Below are positions 20,641 through 28,495 of a stretch of 64,000 nt of DNA, piece by piece. Numbering within the stretch: position 1 is the stretch's first letter; each line of letters begins with the position of its first letter. Source of the DNA: Actibacterium sp. 188UL27-1 (lineage in GTDB: Bacteria > Pseudomonadota > Alphaproteobacteria > Rhodobacterales > Rhodobacteraceae); contig NZ_JAFEUL010000007.1 in the NCBI RefSeq assembly GCF_016901225.1, positions 153,428-217,427 of the forward strand, read 5' to 3'. Below the pieces are notes generated by a model. That model ran no database searches. It was not told the origin of the DNA and was given only the letters and a program-made list of their open reading frames with translations. Both the position numbers and the translations under genes were made by a program.

Positions 20641-21852
20641 TCAGGCGGCTTTGCGGCCCCGGTTGCGGTTGGCGGGACGGCGGCGGCGTTGTTGGGGACG
20701 CGGCTTGCGGTCGGGCTTGGCGCTTTCCCACGGGGTGCCGCTGGCGACGGGGATCGCCGCCTTCATCAGTTTTTCTATGGATTTCAACTCGCCCATCTCG
20801 GCCTCCGCGCAAAACGCGATGGCCGTGCCCGAGGCACCGGCCCGTGCCGTACGGCCGATGCGGTGGACATAGTTCTCGGCCACATTCGGCAGGTCGTAGT
20901 TGTAAACATATTCGACACCCGTGATGTCGATGCCGCGGGCGGCCACATCCGTGGCGACCAGCACCCGGATCTTCCCTTCGCGCAGGGCTTTGATCGCGCG
21001 GTCACGCTGGCCCTGGCTTTTGTTTCCGTGGATCGAGCCTGCGGCGAAACCGGCGCGGTCGAGGTTTTTCATAAGCCGCTCCGCCCCATGTTTGGTACGC
21101 GAAAAGACCAGCGCCAAGGCATCGCGGTGGACGTCCAGTTTGTCGATCAACAACGCGGTCTTGTCGCCTTGGGCCACGAAATGCACCTCTTGTGTGACCT
21201 TGTCGGCCACCTTGCCGGACCGCGCTACCTCAACCCGCACGGGATCGGTCAGGTAGCTTTCGGACAGCTCGGCCATCTGCTTGGGCATTGTCGCGGAAAA
21301 AAGCATTGTCTGACGCTCAGGCGACAGCACTTTGGCGATGCGGCGCAGGGCGTGGATAAAGCCGAGATCCAGCATCTGGTCAGCCTCGTCCAATACCAGA
21401 AAGCGGGTCTGGCTCAGATCAACAGCCTTGCGGTCCAACAGATCGATCAGGCGGCCAGGTGTGGCGACCAGCAGATCCGTGCCGCGGGCCAGCCGGTTGA
21501 TCTGCGCATTGATGGACATGCCGCCTACGACCAGACCGACCTTCAGATGGCTGCCTTTGGTAAAGCTGGCCAGGTTGTCGGTGATCTGTTTGGCCAGTTC
21601 CCGCGTGGGGGCCAGCACAAGGGCACGCACGGTGCGCGCGGGCGGCTTGGTGCCCACTTTCAGCAGCGCGTCCAGCAACGGCAAACCAAAGGCGGCTGTT
21701 TTGCCGGTGCCGGTTTGAGCCAGCCCCATAACATCGCGGCCGTTCATGGCATGGGGAATGGCCTGCGCCTGGATCGAGGTCGGTTCGGTCAGGCCAAGTT
21801 CGGTCAGTTTTGCAGTCAGTCGGGGCGCAAGGCCCAGCATATCGAAATCCAT
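20641..21852 (-). CDS. DEAD-box ATP-dependent RNA helicase (RhlE-like)
   Basis: A 403-residue protein with all the motifs: Q motif (FDMLGLAPRL...GLTEPTSIQAQAIP), Walker A AQTGTGKT, DEAD (VLDEADQML), SAT (LFSATMP) and HRIGRTARAG. The C-terminal tail is strongly basic (RKPRPQQRRRRPANRNRGRK), for RNA binding. Start ATG at 21852 follows an RBS-like AGGATAA. Such helicases unwind structured RNA in ribosome assembly, mRNA decay and cold adaptation. A terminator-like hairpin lies in the leader only about 50 bases upstream. Confidence 0.93.
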   Translation of the reverse strand: MDFDMLGLAPRLTAKLTELGLTEPTSIQAQAIPHAMNGRDVMGLAQTGTGKTAAFGLPLLDALLKVGTKPPARTVRALVLAPTRELAKQITDNLASFTKGSHLKVGLVVGGMSINAQINRLARGTDLLVATPGRLIDLLDRKAVDLSQTRFLVLDEADQMLDLGFIHALRRIAKVLSPERQTMLFSATMPKQMAELSESYLTDPVRVEVARSGKVADKVTQEVHFVAQGDKTALLIDKLDVHRDALALVFSRTKHGAERLMKNLDRAGFAAGSIHGNKSQGQRDRAIKALREGKIRVLVATDVAARGIDITGVEYVYNYDLPNVAENYVHRIGRTARAGASGTAIAFCAEAEMGELKSIEKLMKAAIPVASGTPWESAKPDRKPRPQQRRRRPANRNRGRKAA

Positions 21853-21897
21853 CAGGATAATCCTTTCGGGCGGGCCGTCCTGCGACCCGGAAAACAT

Positions 21898-21925
21898 AAA
21901 AAGCGGGCCCGGTTGCCGGGTCCGC
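21898..21925 (-). terminator. Terminator-like hairpin in the leader of the RNA helicase gene
   Basis: On the minus strand GCGGACCCGG (21925-21916) pairs with CCGGGCCCGC (21912-21903) around a 3-base loop, followed immediately by TTTTT (21902-21898). The stem is 10 bp with one mismatched or wobble position. It sits 46 bases upstream of the helicase start codon and points toward it, so it is a candidate attenuator. The only transcription it could end is that of the leader itself, since no minus-strand gene lies directly upstream. Confidence 0.6.
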
Positions 21926-22270
21926 GAGACGTCAGGGTTGCGCTGCGACAAAAGCCGGGACCGAATTGTCCGAGGCCCGCCAACGCGGTGGCCCCCCTGC
22001 GTGATGTGGGAACGGTGGTAACTGCGCTAGTTGGCCCGGGTTGTTAGGGCCGATCTGCTCACGCGGCAGAAGACGAGCGCTTGAGCCTGACATCGTGGCT
22101 TTGCCCCATAAAGTCAAGCGTTCTGACCAATCCATTTGATGAAGATTTGCACGTTAACCCGTCCAACCGAGGCAATTGTGATGATTCAAATAGCCGATAG
22201 CGCTTTTTGCCTGGGCCGGAGTCATGCAAGATTGCCCCAAGGTCAGGACAGGCCACCAGAAGGGACCGAT
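21926..22270. other. Divergent intergenic region between helicase leader and Rieske cluster
   Basis: About 345 bases without a credible gene. It must contain the promoter and leader of the minus-strand helicase and the promoter of the plus-strand redox cluster. A small inverted repeat GGCCC...GGGCC lies at about 22033-22051. An in-frame upstream ATG exists at 22136, but the protein from there lacks family support. Nothing else was recognised. Confidence 0.4.
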
Positions 22271-23881
22271 ATGAACAAGACAGCTATCGCCAAGCGTAGC
22301 CATCTGAAAGACCGCACACCCGAATACGCTTTGGTCGGCGAAGTCGATTTAGTTGTTGTCGCCTTTGATCATGAGATTTCGGTCTTTTACGGGCGCTGCC
22401 TGCATCGGGGCGCACTGATGGCCGATGGGTTCGTGCGGGGCGATAACTTGATTTGCGGTGTTCATGACTGGGACTACCGGCTAGATAGCGGCGTCTCCGA
22501 ATATGCCAATGACGAAGCATTGCCCAAATTTGCCAGTTGGGTCGATGGCGATGACGTTCTGGTGGATGCCGATGAGATTGCCGCCTGGGCGTTGAAAAAC
22601 CCCCAACCCTATAGCCGCGACGCTTATCTGGGCCTCTATGCCGATCCGTCCCATGGCGAAAAGGAAGAGACCTATACCGGCCTGATCCAGCAATATGCCC
22701 GCGACGGTCTGTCAAAGACGGGCCATCACGGGGTGGTCGATGCGATGGGCATCCCGCGTGTGGAATTGCCGGACTGGGATGATATCCAATTGCTGACCGC
22801 GCAGTTGCACAAGGTTCCCTTGCTGGAGGATGACGCTGTCGGCACCGACGTCGTGATCGGCCCCAATGCGCAAAAGCCACTGCATCTGAGGATCCCGCTT
22901 TTCGTCTCGGACATGTCCTTTGGTGCGTTGTCAGAGCCCGCCAAGATCGCCTTGGCACGCGGGGCGGAACTCGCAGGCACCGGTATCTGCTCTGGCGAAG
23001 GCGGTATGCTGCCAGAGGAGCAGGAAGCCAATAGCCGCTACTTCTATGAGTTGGCCTCGGCCCGGTTCGGGTTCGACTGGGACAAGCTAGCCAAGGCGCA
23101 GGCCTTTCACTTCAAGGGCGGCCAAGGGGCCAAGACCGGCACGGGCGGCCACCTGCCCGGTCACAAGGTTGATGGCAAGATTGCCGAAGTGCGCGGGCTT
23201 AAGCCTGGGCAGGACGCAATCTCTCCACCTCGCTTTCCCGACTGGACCGAGCCGCGCCAGATTAAAGATTTCGCCGATGAGGTGCGCGACCGGACAGGCG
23301 GCATCCCCATTGGCTACAAGCTGTCTGCCCAGCATGTCGAAAAGGATATCGATGCGGCGCTGGAGGTCGGGGTCGACTACATCATCCTGGATGGCCGTGG
23401 GGGTGGCACCGGGGCAGCACCGATCATCTTCCGCGACAACATCTCGGTCCCGACGATCCCCGCGCTGGCACGCGCCCGGCGGCATCTGGACCGATTGGAG
23501 CGCCGCGATGTCAGCCTTGTCATCACCGGTGGCCTGCGAAAACCGGCTGATTTCATCAAGGCGCTGGCCCTTGGGGCGGACGCGGTCGCGCTGTCCAATG
23601 CCGCGATGCAAGCCATCGGCTGTATCGCCATGCGCGCCTGTCACACCAACAACTGCCCCGTGGGCATCGCCAGCCAGAAACCGCACTTGGTCAACCGGTT
23701 GGTGGTTGAGAAATCAGCGCGGCAGTTGACCAACTTCTTTGAGGCCAGCGTTGAACTGATGCAGGTCATGGCCCGCGCCTGTGGCCACGATCACCTGTCG
23801 AAGTTTAACCACGCGGATCTGACCACCTGGAAAAAGGATATGGCTGATATCTCGGGCGTCAGGTTCGGGGGTATAGCGTGA
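22271..23881 (+). CDS. Rieske-FMN glutamate synthase-type oxidoreductase fusion
   Basis: A 536-residue fusion. Residues about 10-100 are a Rieske [2Fe-2S] domain with CLHRG (Cys43, His45) and CGVHDW (Cys62, His65). The remainder is the FMN-binding glutamate synthase domain: FVSDMSFGALSEPAKIAL, the GEGGM stretch, FKGGQGAKTGTGGHLPG, a DGRGGGTGAAP loop and the C-terminal cysteine cluster CIAMRACHTNNCPVGIA (iron-sulfur ligands in GltB). There is no glutaminase domain, so ammonia or another amine, or only electron transfer, is involved. Start ATG at 22271 gives the Rieske N-terminus. It overlaps the next gene by four bases (GTGA) and heads a six-gene cluster. The reaction is unknown. Confidence 0.85.
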   Translation: MNKTAIAKRSHLKDRTPEYALVGEVDLVVVAFDHEISVFYGRCLHRGALMADGFVRGDNLICGVHDWDYRLDSGVSEYANDEALPKFASWVDGDDVLVDADEIAAWALKNPQPYSRDAYLGLYADPSHGEKEETYTGLIQQYARDGLSKTGHHGVVDAMGIPRVELPDWDDIQLLTAQLHKVPLLEDDAVGTDVVIGPNAQKPLHLRIPLFVSDMSFGALSEPAKIALARGAELAGTGICSGEGGMLPEEQEANSRYFYELASARFGFDWDKLAKAQAFHFKGGQGAKTGTGGHLPGHKVDGKIAEVRGLKPGQDAISPPRFPDWTEPRQIKDFADEVRDRTGGIPIGYKLSAQHVEKDIDAALEVGVDYIILDGRGGGTGAAPIIFRDNISVPTIPALARARRHLDRLERRDVSLVITGGLRKPADFIKALALGADAVALSNAAMQAIGCIAMRACHTNNCPVGIASQKPHLVNRLVVEKSARQLTNFFEASVELMQVMARACGHDHLSKFNHADLTTWKKDMADISGVRFGGIA

Positions 23882-24255
23882 GCGGGGCCGAAACCATCCT
23901 GCTCCTCGTCCGTTGGTGGTTGATCATTGGCGCCATGATCTCGGTCGCGTTTCTGTTCATTGGCATCGACCGGATCGATGAAGATGCTCGGGGGGCCTAC
24001 ATCTTTCGCCCGCTCTTGGTTCCCGCCATCTTGCTGATCTGGCCGCTGGTCCTGTGGCGGTGGTACGTACTGGAGGCGGGACGAGAGATCTGGTCAAAAC
24101 ACTATCGCCCACCGCGCGCCAGCCACCTGGTCGCCGCGATCCTGATGGCTGCGGGCATCGGAACAGCGCTGTTCCTGGGCCTCAGCAATCGCCAGACTTG
24201 GCCCGCCGATATCGCACCCGAACGCCTTTCCGCACCAGGGGAGGCAAACGAATGA
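23878..24255 (+). CDS. Small membrane protein of the Rieske cluster
   Basis: A 125-residue protein with three hydrophobic segments (WWLIIGAMISVAFLFIGIDR, IFRPLLVPAILLIWPLVLWRW, HLVAAILMAAGIGTALFLG). A conserved-looking loop WRWYVLEAGREIW separates the last two. It starts with GTG in a GTGA overlap with the preceding gene and ends in an ATGA overlap with the next, so it is coupled to both. No known family was recognised; it probably assists the adjacent haem membrane protein. Confidence 0.7.
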   Translation: MSGAETILLLVRWWLIIGAMISVAFLFIGIDRIDEDARGAYIFRPLLVPAILLIWPLVLWRWYVLEAGREIWSKHYRPPRASHLVAAILMAAGIGTALFLGLSNRQTWPADIAPERLSAPGEANE

Positions 24256-25307
24256 GTGTCAAATACGTCCCCGTCCAATGGAACCGCAACAAGTGGATCT
24301 ACGACGCTGTCATGCTGGCCGGGGTCGCCCTATTCCTCTGGATCTTCGTCGAACTGGCCCCGGGTCTGCTGAGCCATGAACGCCCCATCAACGCGCCCAT
24401 TCATAACGGCCGCGCCTTTGGGGCCTGCGCCTTTGTGATGTTGACGGTGATCTTGTGCATCGGGCCCTTGGCACGGTTGGACCAGCGTTTTCTGCCGCTG
24501 CTTTATAATCGCCGTCATTTCGGGGTGATGACCGTCTTTGTGGCAATCACCCATGCCAGTTTCATCATCGACTGGTATTTCAACTTCTCGCCCACCAACA
24601 AATACGTGGCCGTCCTGTCTGCGAACACTGATTTCGGCCAGGCGCTGGGATTTCCGTTTGAGATCTTTGGGGTCTTTGCCTTGATCGTCCTGATGATCCT
24701 GTCGGCGACCAGCCATGACTTTTGGATGAAATTCCTGACCCCGCCGGTGTGGAAGCGCCTGCACTACCTGATCTACCCCGCCTATGCCGCCGTGGTGGCC
24801 CATGTCGCGCTGGGGGTGTTGCTGGACGCGCAGAACGTGACCTTCCTTTGGATCGTATTGATCGGATCGCTGGCTGTCGCCACCCTGCACCTGCTGGCCG
24901 CGTTTTCCGAGACACGCGGCAGCGATACCCGGGCCGAAGGTACCGATTGGGTCCGCATCTGCGACGCGCATGACATCACCGAAGGCTTTGCCAAGATCGC
25001 GCGGCTGCCAGGCGGCGACCGGGTGGCGGTATTCCGGCAAGACGGGCTGCTATCGGCTATCTCCAATGCCTGCGCCCACCAGAACGGACCCTTGGGTGAG
25101 GGCAAGGTGATCGACTGTCTGGTCACCTGCCCCTGGCACGGCTTTCAATATGACGTGCGCAACGGCCGCTCACCCGCGCCGTTCACCGAAAAGATCCCAA
25201 CCTATGACATCCGGCTCCACGGCAGCAGCGTCATGGTAAACCCGGTCGCCAACCCGCCGGGTACGCCCGTCGACCCGGTCCCCGTCCCGCAGGAGGTGTT
25301 GGCATGA
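24252..25307 (+). CDS. Ferric-reductase-like transmembrane protein fused to a Rieske domain
   Basis: A 351-residue protein. The first 220 residues hold about six membrane helices like the ferric reductase/MsrQ haem-b domain, with candidate haem ligands His101 (FVAITH), His171 and His184 (RLHYLIYPAYAAVVAH). After a short linker, residues about 232-330 form a Rieske domain with CAHQNG (Cys274, His276) and CPWHGF (Cys293, His296). This suggests electron passage between a soluble [2Fe-2S] centre and membrane haems or quinone. Start ATG 24252 was chosen by the ATGA overlap and family N-terminus rather than the longer open frame. Confidence 0.82.
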   Translation: MSVKYVPVQWNRNKWIYDAVMLAGVALFLWIFVELAPGLLSHERPINAPIHNGRAFGACAFVMLTVILCIGPLARLDQRFLPLLYNRRHFGVMTVFVAITHASFIIDWYFNFSPTNKYVAVLSANTDFGQALGFPFEIFGVFALIVLMILSATSHDFWMKFLTPPVWKRLHYLIYPAYAAVVAHVALGVLLDAQNVTFLWIVLIGSLAVATLHLLAAFSETRGSDTRAEGTDWVRICDAHDITEGFAKIARLPGGDRVAVFRQDGLLSAISNACAHQNGPLGEGKVIDCLVTCPWHGFQYDVRNGRSPAPFTEKIPTYDIRLHGSSVMVNPVANPPGTPVDPVPVPQEVLA

Positions 25308-26056
25308 GCGACCCGAAAAAGCCTTTCTTCGTAGGATACCTGCCCGCCCCGCCGGACCTGCGTCTGTTCCTCATCGTCAGCATCGTATCGTTCGTGGTGA
25401 TCTTTGGCGCGACCGGCCTGCTGATCGGATCCACACAAGACGATCCCGGCCCCGGCGCAGGCCAAGGCCGCCAGACGGTGACGGGCGTCGTCGAAATGAT
25501 CGGATACCCCGTGATACATGTTACGCAAGGCACGGACCGGATCCCCACGGGCCGAACGCTGATACTGTCGAGCGGGGGCAAGAACGGTGCCGTCGGTCGC
25601 GCAGCCCCCTTGGAGGGACAAGTGGTGCAGGTCTCTGGCCTGCTTTTGGAACGCGGCGAATTGGACATGGTGCAGCTGCGCGGCGGCAATAATGGCCTGC
25701 AAGCCGCCGACGGAAATGGCGCCGTGCCCAGACCCAAGCCGTTGGGTCGTTGGAAGCTGGCAGGAGAGATCTGCGATGGCAAATGCTATGCTGGGATCAT
25801 GCGCCCGGGCCGCGGTCTGGCCCACCGGGCCTGCGCCAACCTGTGTGTCGCCGGGGAGATCCCGCCGGTCTTTGTCTCCTCTCAACCTGTCGAAGGGTCT
25901 GACTTCCTTATGCTGACTGGCCCGGACGGGGGGGTGATGCCGCAGGAAGGCTATGACGCGATGGCCGAATACATCTCGGTCGAAGGCGAGATCACGCGCC
26001 ACGGTGACCTGTTGGTCTTTGCAATGGACCCCACGACAATTGAGGTTTTGCCGTGA
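25304..26056 (+). CDS. Membrane-anchored protein with paired CX3C motifs
   Basis: A 250-residue protein with one N-terminal membrane helix (residues about 21-42) and an extracytoplasmic domain. Two short beta-rich segments flank the most striking part: GEICDGKCYAGIMRPG (Cys157, Cys161) and HRACANLCVAGEIPPVFV (His174, Cys177, Cys181). I recall similar G-E-I-x-D-x-K-C-Y...C-A-x2-C segments in uncharacterised proteins encoded near redox enzymes, but cannot name a family. The cysteines could bind a metal or form disulfides. Four-base overlaps with both neighbours mark it as part of the redox cluster. Confidence 0.65.
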   Translation: MSDPKKPFFVGYLPAPPDLRLFLIVSIVSFVVIFGATGLLIGSTQDDPGPGAGQGRQTVTGVVEMIGYPVIHVTQGTDRIPTGRTLILSSGGKNGAVGRAAPLEGQVVQVSGLLLERGELDMVQLRGGNNGLQAADGNGAVPRPKPLGRWKLAGEICDGKCYAGIMRPGRGLAHRACANLCVAGEIPPVFVSSQPVEGSDFLMLTGPDGGVMPQEGYDAMAEYISVEGEITRHGDLLVFAMDPTTIEVLP

Positions 26057-26319
26057 TCGGTCGCATCCTCGGCCTGACCGTTGCCACGCTGGCCGGCGCG
26101 GTCCTCTACTACATTTCCCGCTTTTGGGGCTGGTCGCTCTGGCCACGCGACGGCCTCTTAGGCATCGAAGCCCTGCGCCCGCAGGGGGGCCTTGTAACGC
26201 GCTGGCTGCGTGGCAGTGATTTCACCGAATATGACCTGCTGATCTGGGCCGTGGGCGCGTTTCTGGTGCTGACCCTCCTGCAAAAACTCTTTGACCTGTT
26301 CAAACGCGACGACGGCTGA
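26053..26319 (+). CDS. Small two-helix membrane protein of the Rieske cluster
   Basis: An 88-residue protein with two hydrophobic helices (ILGLTVATLAGAVLYYISRF and YDLLIWAVGAFLVLTLLQKL) separated by a polar loop. It starts inside the end of the preceding gene and is followed by the ThDP-Rieske enzyme after 33 bases. No family was recognised; plausibly a membrane docking or assembly subunit. Confidence 0.6.
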   Translation: MIGRILGLTVATLAGAVLYYISRFWGWSLWPRDGLLGIEALRPQGGLVTRWLRGSDFTEYDLLIWAVGAFLVLTLLQKLFDLFKRDDG

Positions 26320-26352
26320 ACCGTTTGCACGATGCCAAAAAGGGAGACACCC

Positions 26353-28329
26353 ATGAGTGACACCGATCTGGACTGGATCAGCGTCGGCAAGACCAGCGAT
26401 CTGCCCGAAGGCCGTGTAAAAACCGTTACCGCTCGCACCGTCTCGATCTGCCTGTCCCATTTTGACGGGCAGTGGGCCGCGATGGACAATCACTGCCCCC
26501 ACCAGGGTGGCCCTTTGGGTGAAGGTTCCATTGAGCGTGGGGTTGAGGGGCAATGCTGGATCCGCTGCCCCTGGCATGGTTGGGATTTCGACCCGATCAC
26601 CGGCGCACCACCGGGCGGGCATGAGGATACCGGCCAGACGACCTATCCGGTTGAGCTGCGCGAGGAGGAAATTTTCGTGGGCCTGGAGCCTGCCGCACCC
26701 CATGAACGCACCGTGACCGATGTCATGGCCGAAACGATGGTCAACTGGGGCGTCAAAACCGTCTTTGGCATGGTGGGCCACTCGAATCTGGGCCTAGCTG
26801 ATGCGATCCGCCTCCAGACAGAGGCGGGCAACATGTCCTTCATTGGCATCCGGCATGAGGGGGCGGCGGCCTTTGCTGCCTCTGCCTACGGCAAACTGAC
26901 GAACACCCCCGCCGCGTGCCTGACGATTGCCGGGCCGGGTGCCACCAACCTGATGACCGGCCTCTGGGACGCCAAGGTCGACCGTGCGCCCGTCCTGGCC
27001 CTGACCGGACAGGTGCAAACCCAAGTCTTTGGCCCCGGTGCATTCCAGGATATCGACCTGCATTCCGCGTTTCAGGCCGTATCCCGTTTTTCTCAACCCG
27101 TGCTGACCACGTCCGACCATGCAGAGCTGGTATCGCTGGCCTGCAAAAATGCACTGGTCGAACGGGACGTGGCACACCTGATCTTCCCCGATGACGTGCA
27201 GACGATCTCCAGTGACGCACCAGCAGCAAAGCCCGAGGGCCGCATGGGGCGCGCCGTGGTCAAACCCGGCGATGAAGATGTCGCCGCGGCCGTGGCGATG
27301 ATCAACGCCGCCAAACGCCCAATCTTTGTCATCGGCCACGGCGCGTGGGAGGTCCGCGCCCCGATCATCGCCTTGGCAGAGGCGCTGGCTGCGCCGGTGC
27401 TGACGACGTTCAAAGGCAAAGGTGTGATCCCCGACAGCCACCCCAATGCCGCGGGCGTCCTCGGCCGGTCGGGCACACCCATCGCGAGCTGGTTCATGAA
27501 CGAGGCGGACCTGATCATATCCTTAGGCACCTCATTCTCGAACCATACGGGGATCGAACGGTCGAAACCGATCATCCAGGTGGATTACGAGCGGATGCAG
27601 CTGGGCAAGTTCCACCCGGTCGCCCTTCCCGTGTGGTCGGAACTGGGCGCTTTTTGTGCGGCCATGACCCCACTGGCCAAACGCCATGCGGACGCCCCTG
27701 ATCAGATCGCGGAATTGGCAGAGCGCTGGCAGATCTGGCGGGACGAAAAGACATCCCGCATGGCCGAGGAGACCGACAAAGGCGTCCATTCCTTTGCCGT
27801 CTTCGATGCGCTCAGCCGGGTCGCACCCCTCGATGCGATCATCGCTGTCGATGTCGGCAACAACACCTATTCCTTTGGCCGGTATTTCGAGACCAAGGGC
27901 CAGCGCGTTTTGATGTCGGGTTATCTGGGGTCTATCGGCTTTGGTTTTCCGGCGGCCATGGGGGCATGGGCCGCGACCCGCGATCTGGACGCGTTCAAAG
28001 GCCGCAAGGTCATCTCGATCTCCGGTGATGGTGGGTTCGGCCAGTATCCGATGGAGCTGACGACGGCTGTCAAACACGACATGGATATCACCCATATCCT
28101 TTTGCATAACGGCGAGCTGGGCAAAATCTCGAAAGAACAGCGCGCGGGTGAATGGCCTGTCTGGGAGACGGGCCTCCATAACCCGTCCTTCGCAGCATTC
28201 GCCAAGATCTGCGGCGCCCACGGCCAAAAGGTGGTCAACAGTGCCGATGTCGAAGAGGCCCTGGTCACGGCCTTGGCCGTCGACGGCCCTGCACTGGTTG
28301 AGATCATGGCCGATCCCGAACTCATTTGA
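26353..28329 (+). CDS. Thiamine diphosphate enzyme with N-terminal Rieske domain
   Basis: A 658-residue fusion. The N-terminal Rieske domain carries CPHQGG (Cys48, His50) and CPWHGW (Cys72, His75). From about residue 118 it is a ThDP enzyme of the acetolactate synthase/pyruvate oxidase superfamily: RHEGAAAFAASAYGK with the activating Glu169, the central domain, and the ThDP/Mg motif GDGGFGQYP beginning at residue 558 with the downstream Asn in LLHNGE. Such enzymes decarboxylate 2-oxoacids; a fused [2Fe-2S] centre would let the enamine intermediate be oxidised by one-electron steps, as in pyruvate oxidases or PFOR. Start ATG 26353 follows AAAGGGAGA. Confidence 0.88.
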   Translation: MSDTDLDWISVGKTSDLPEGRVKTVTARTVSICLSHFDGQWAAMDNHCPHQGGPLGEGSIERGVEGQCWIRCPWHGWDFDPITGAPPGGHEDTGQTTYPVELREEEIFVGLEPAAPHERTVTDVMAETMVNWGVKTVFGMVGHSNLGLADAIRLQTEAGNMSFIGIRHEGAAAFAASAYGKLTNTPAACLTIAGPGATNLMTGLWDAKVDRAPVLALTGQVQTQVFGPGAFQDIDLHSAFQAVSRFSQPVLTTSDHAELVSLACKNALVERDVAHLIFPDDVQTISSDAPAAKPEGRMGRAVVKPGDEDVAAAVAMINAAKRPIFVIGHGAWEVRAPIIALAEALAAPVLTTFKGKGVIPDSHPNAAGVLGRSGTPIASWFMNEADLIISLGTSFSNHTGIERSKPIIQVDYERMQLGKFHPVALPVWSELGAFCAAMTPLAKRHADAPDQIAELAERWQIWRDEKTSRMAEETDKGVHSFAVFDALSRVAPLDAIIAVDVGNNTYSFGRYFETKGQRVLMSGYLGSIGFGFPAAMGAWAATRDLDAFKGRKVISISGDGGFGQYPMELTTAVKHDMDITHILLHNGELGKISKEQRAGEWPVWETGLHNPSFAAFAKICGAHGQKVVNSADVEEALVTALAVDGPALVEIMADPELI

Positions 28330-28421
28330 ACTGCAAGCGACGACGAAATAGTCGGCCAGACCTGTAAAAGCGGCGTATTTGGCCAATCGACCCTTTTTGC
28401 CCGGTTTTTGAGCCAAAGCGC

Positions 28422-28450
28422 TTGAAACCTTTATCACGGCACGTTCTACT
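28422..28450 (+). promoter_or_regulatory. Candidate promoter of the PotABCD-like operon
   Basis: TTGAAA (28422-28427), a 17-base spacer and TCTACT (28445-28450) fit a housekeeping promoter with a moderate -10 element. It lies 46 bases upstream of the ATPase gene in the 166-base gap after the Rieske cluster. No terminator was found for the cluster in this gap. Confidence 0.35.
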
Positions 28451-28495
28451 CTTGCCAACGGGTGCGAAAAAGCCCGGTCAGACAGGGAGCCCCCG

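Noticed and set aside
20596..22047. 483-codon plus-strand open frame opposite the RNA helicase
   Set aside because: Antisense to a DEAD-box helicase with all motifs; composition is unlike a real protein.
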